A DNA stretch of 5,451 bases from Ignavibacteria bacterium (GTDB lineage Bacteria; Bacteroidota; Ignavibacteria; UBA10030; SZUA-254): the NCBI GenBank assembly GCA_005877655.1, contig VBOC01000105.1, forward strand, positions 1,544-6,994. Reading direction: 5' to 3'. The translations under genes and the position numbers were made by a program. Shown one piece after another: positions 4,690 to 5,451 of the stretch; positions within the stretch are counted from its first letter, which is position 1; each line of letters begins with the position of its first letter. The notes beneath the pieces are model-generated. The model was not told the origin of the DNA and did no database searches. It saw only the letters and a program-made list of their open reading frames with translations.

Positions 4690-5451
4690 CAAATCGCATC
4701 GCATCTCGTCATCAGCGAGGTCTACGGCGGCGGAGGAAATTCCGGGTCGGTGTACAGGAATGATTTTGTCGAGTTGTACAATCCAGCGCCGGCGGCGGTC
4801 ACATTGACGAACTGGTCGATTCAGTACGAGCCGGCTTCCGGAAGCGGATCGAGCTGGCAGAAGACGATTTTTTCAGGGACCGTCGCTGCCCACGGTTTCT
4901 TTCTTATTCAAGAAGCGCAAGGGGCGGGCGGATCGGCGCCGCTGCCCTCGCCCGACGCCGTGGGCACGATTTCGCTCGCTTCCACGGGCGGCAAAGTTGC
5001 GCTGGTGAACGACACCGTGAAGATCTCCGGACCGGCAACCGGAACGGTCGTCGATTTCATCGGCTACGGTAGTGCGAACCAGTTCCAGGGTAGCGGGCCG
5101 GCAGGCGCGCTGTCAAATACGACCAGCGCCAACCGGAAAGCGCGTTCGACCTCGACCGCCGCGACGATGTCGATCGGCGGCGTCGATTCTCTGGCCGGAA
5201 ACGGCTGGGATTCCGGGGATAACCGAGCGGACTTTGTGACCGCCTCGACCCAGGGTCCCCAGAATTCTTCCTCTGCCACAGAGGATCCTCCGGCAATCGG
5301 GAACCTCCCGCCGGCTATTTCAAATGTCAGGCGCTCGTTCAACGTCCCGGAAATCGGCGGTTCCGATTCCGTTCTGGCGACGATCAAGGACGTCGACGGG
5401 ACGATTGCCTCGGCAAGACTTCACATACGAGTCAATCGCGGCACGTACGAT
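4525..5451 (+). CDS. Secreted lamin tail domain (LTD) protein (3' partial)
   Basis: The frame is open for 309 codons from ATG 4525 to the window edge, with an excellent Shine-Dalgarno sequence seven bases upstream. Residues 1-38 form a long Arg/Pro-rich n-region. Residues 39-50 are hydrophobic (CIVILSLSLFM), and A-N-A before Gln56 is a probable signal peptidase I site. A lamin tail domain follows at about 58-165: LVISEVYGGGG, NDFVELYNP (79-87), TLTNWSIQY, a GFFLIQE strand, and GGKVALVND. Then comes the LTD-associated VVDFIGYGSANQF block (175-187) with SGPAGALSNTTS. From about residue 262 a probable Ig-like domain begins (PAISNVRRSF, ATIKDVDGTI). By family knowledge, bacterial LTDs occur in exported, often multidomain proteins, some with endonuclease/phosphatase domains. 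Given the neighbours, a C-terminal T9SS sorting domain beyond the window is likely but not visible. Catalytic function, if any, is unknown. It is probably transcribed separately from the propeller pair because a terminator intervenes. Confidence 0.88.
   Translation, partial: MNTARWKFLRPNRPSRHVPARSSYVPARSRRAGRGWIPGCIVILSLSLFMKPANAQIASHLVISEVYGGGGNSGSVYRNDFVELYNPAPAAVTLTNWSIQYEPASGSGSSWQKTIFSGTVAAHGFFLIQEAQGAGGSAPLPSPDAVGTISLASTGGKVALVNDTVKISGPATGTVVDFIGYGSANQFQGSGPAGALSNTTSANRKARSTSTAATMSIGGVDSLAGNGWDSGDNRADFVTASTQGPQNSSSATEDPPAIGNLPPAISNVRRSFNVPEIGGSDSVLATIKDVDGTIASARLHIRVNRGTYD

Noticed and set aside
4539..4763. Plus-strand 74-codon frame starting just after the lamin-tail start
   Set aside because: It is a different frame inside the lamin-tail gene. 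That gene has the Shine-Dalgarno sequence, signal peptide and recognisable domain; this frame has none.
5064..5387. Minus-strand 107-codon frame
   Set aside because: Antisense to the lamin-tail gene, with no recognisable motif or ribosome-binding site.

Overview
The window looks like a piece of a moderately GC-rich genome from the Bacteroidota/Ignavibacteria/Chlorobi (FCB) assemblage. The main evidence is the C-terminal region of two genes, which matches the type A sorting domain of the type IX secretion system (T9SS, Por secretion): a Y/IPNPF start, an LLGQEV-like strand, a WDG/FDG segment, S/TGVYxYR, and a final short hydrophobic strand ending in R. A precise genus cannot be read from the sequence, and no photosynthesis gene is present.

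Layout, all on the + strand. (1) Bases 2-2020: the 3' part of a gene whose start lies upstream of the window. It encodes YCF48-related/BNR (Asp-box) beta-propeller repeats and a T9SS sorting domain. (2) Bases 2025-4202: a complete paralogue with a signal peptide, fourteen repeats, a proline linker and a divergent sorting domain. It starts four bases after the first gene's stop, so the pair is almost certainly one transcript. (3) Bases 4201-4234: a strong hairpin overlapping the stop codon, the likely transcription terminator. (4) Bases 4242-4376: three tandem 45-bp repeats, then a degenerate GC-rich stretch and an AT-rich leader with a near-perfect Shine-Dalgarno sequence. (5) Bases 4525-5451: the 5' part of a secreted lamin-tail-domain (LTD) protein gene. 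It has an unusually long arginine-rich N-terminus and runs off the window.

All three genes appear to encode exported proteins, so this is a surface/secretome region. The two propeller proteins are blade-for-blade paralogues. Each has thirteen blade-closing Trp residues plus a fourteenth blade without one, and each has the same WTRLH signature after blade seven. This suggests a 2 x 7 blade design, twice the seven blades known for Ycf48. Their ligand or function cannot be read from the sequence.

I see no clear new multi-gene system. The points most worth a second look are the matched 14-blade architecture, the 45-bp array with a possible echo inside the next gene, and the hairpin that places the Shine-Dalgarno sequence in its loop.
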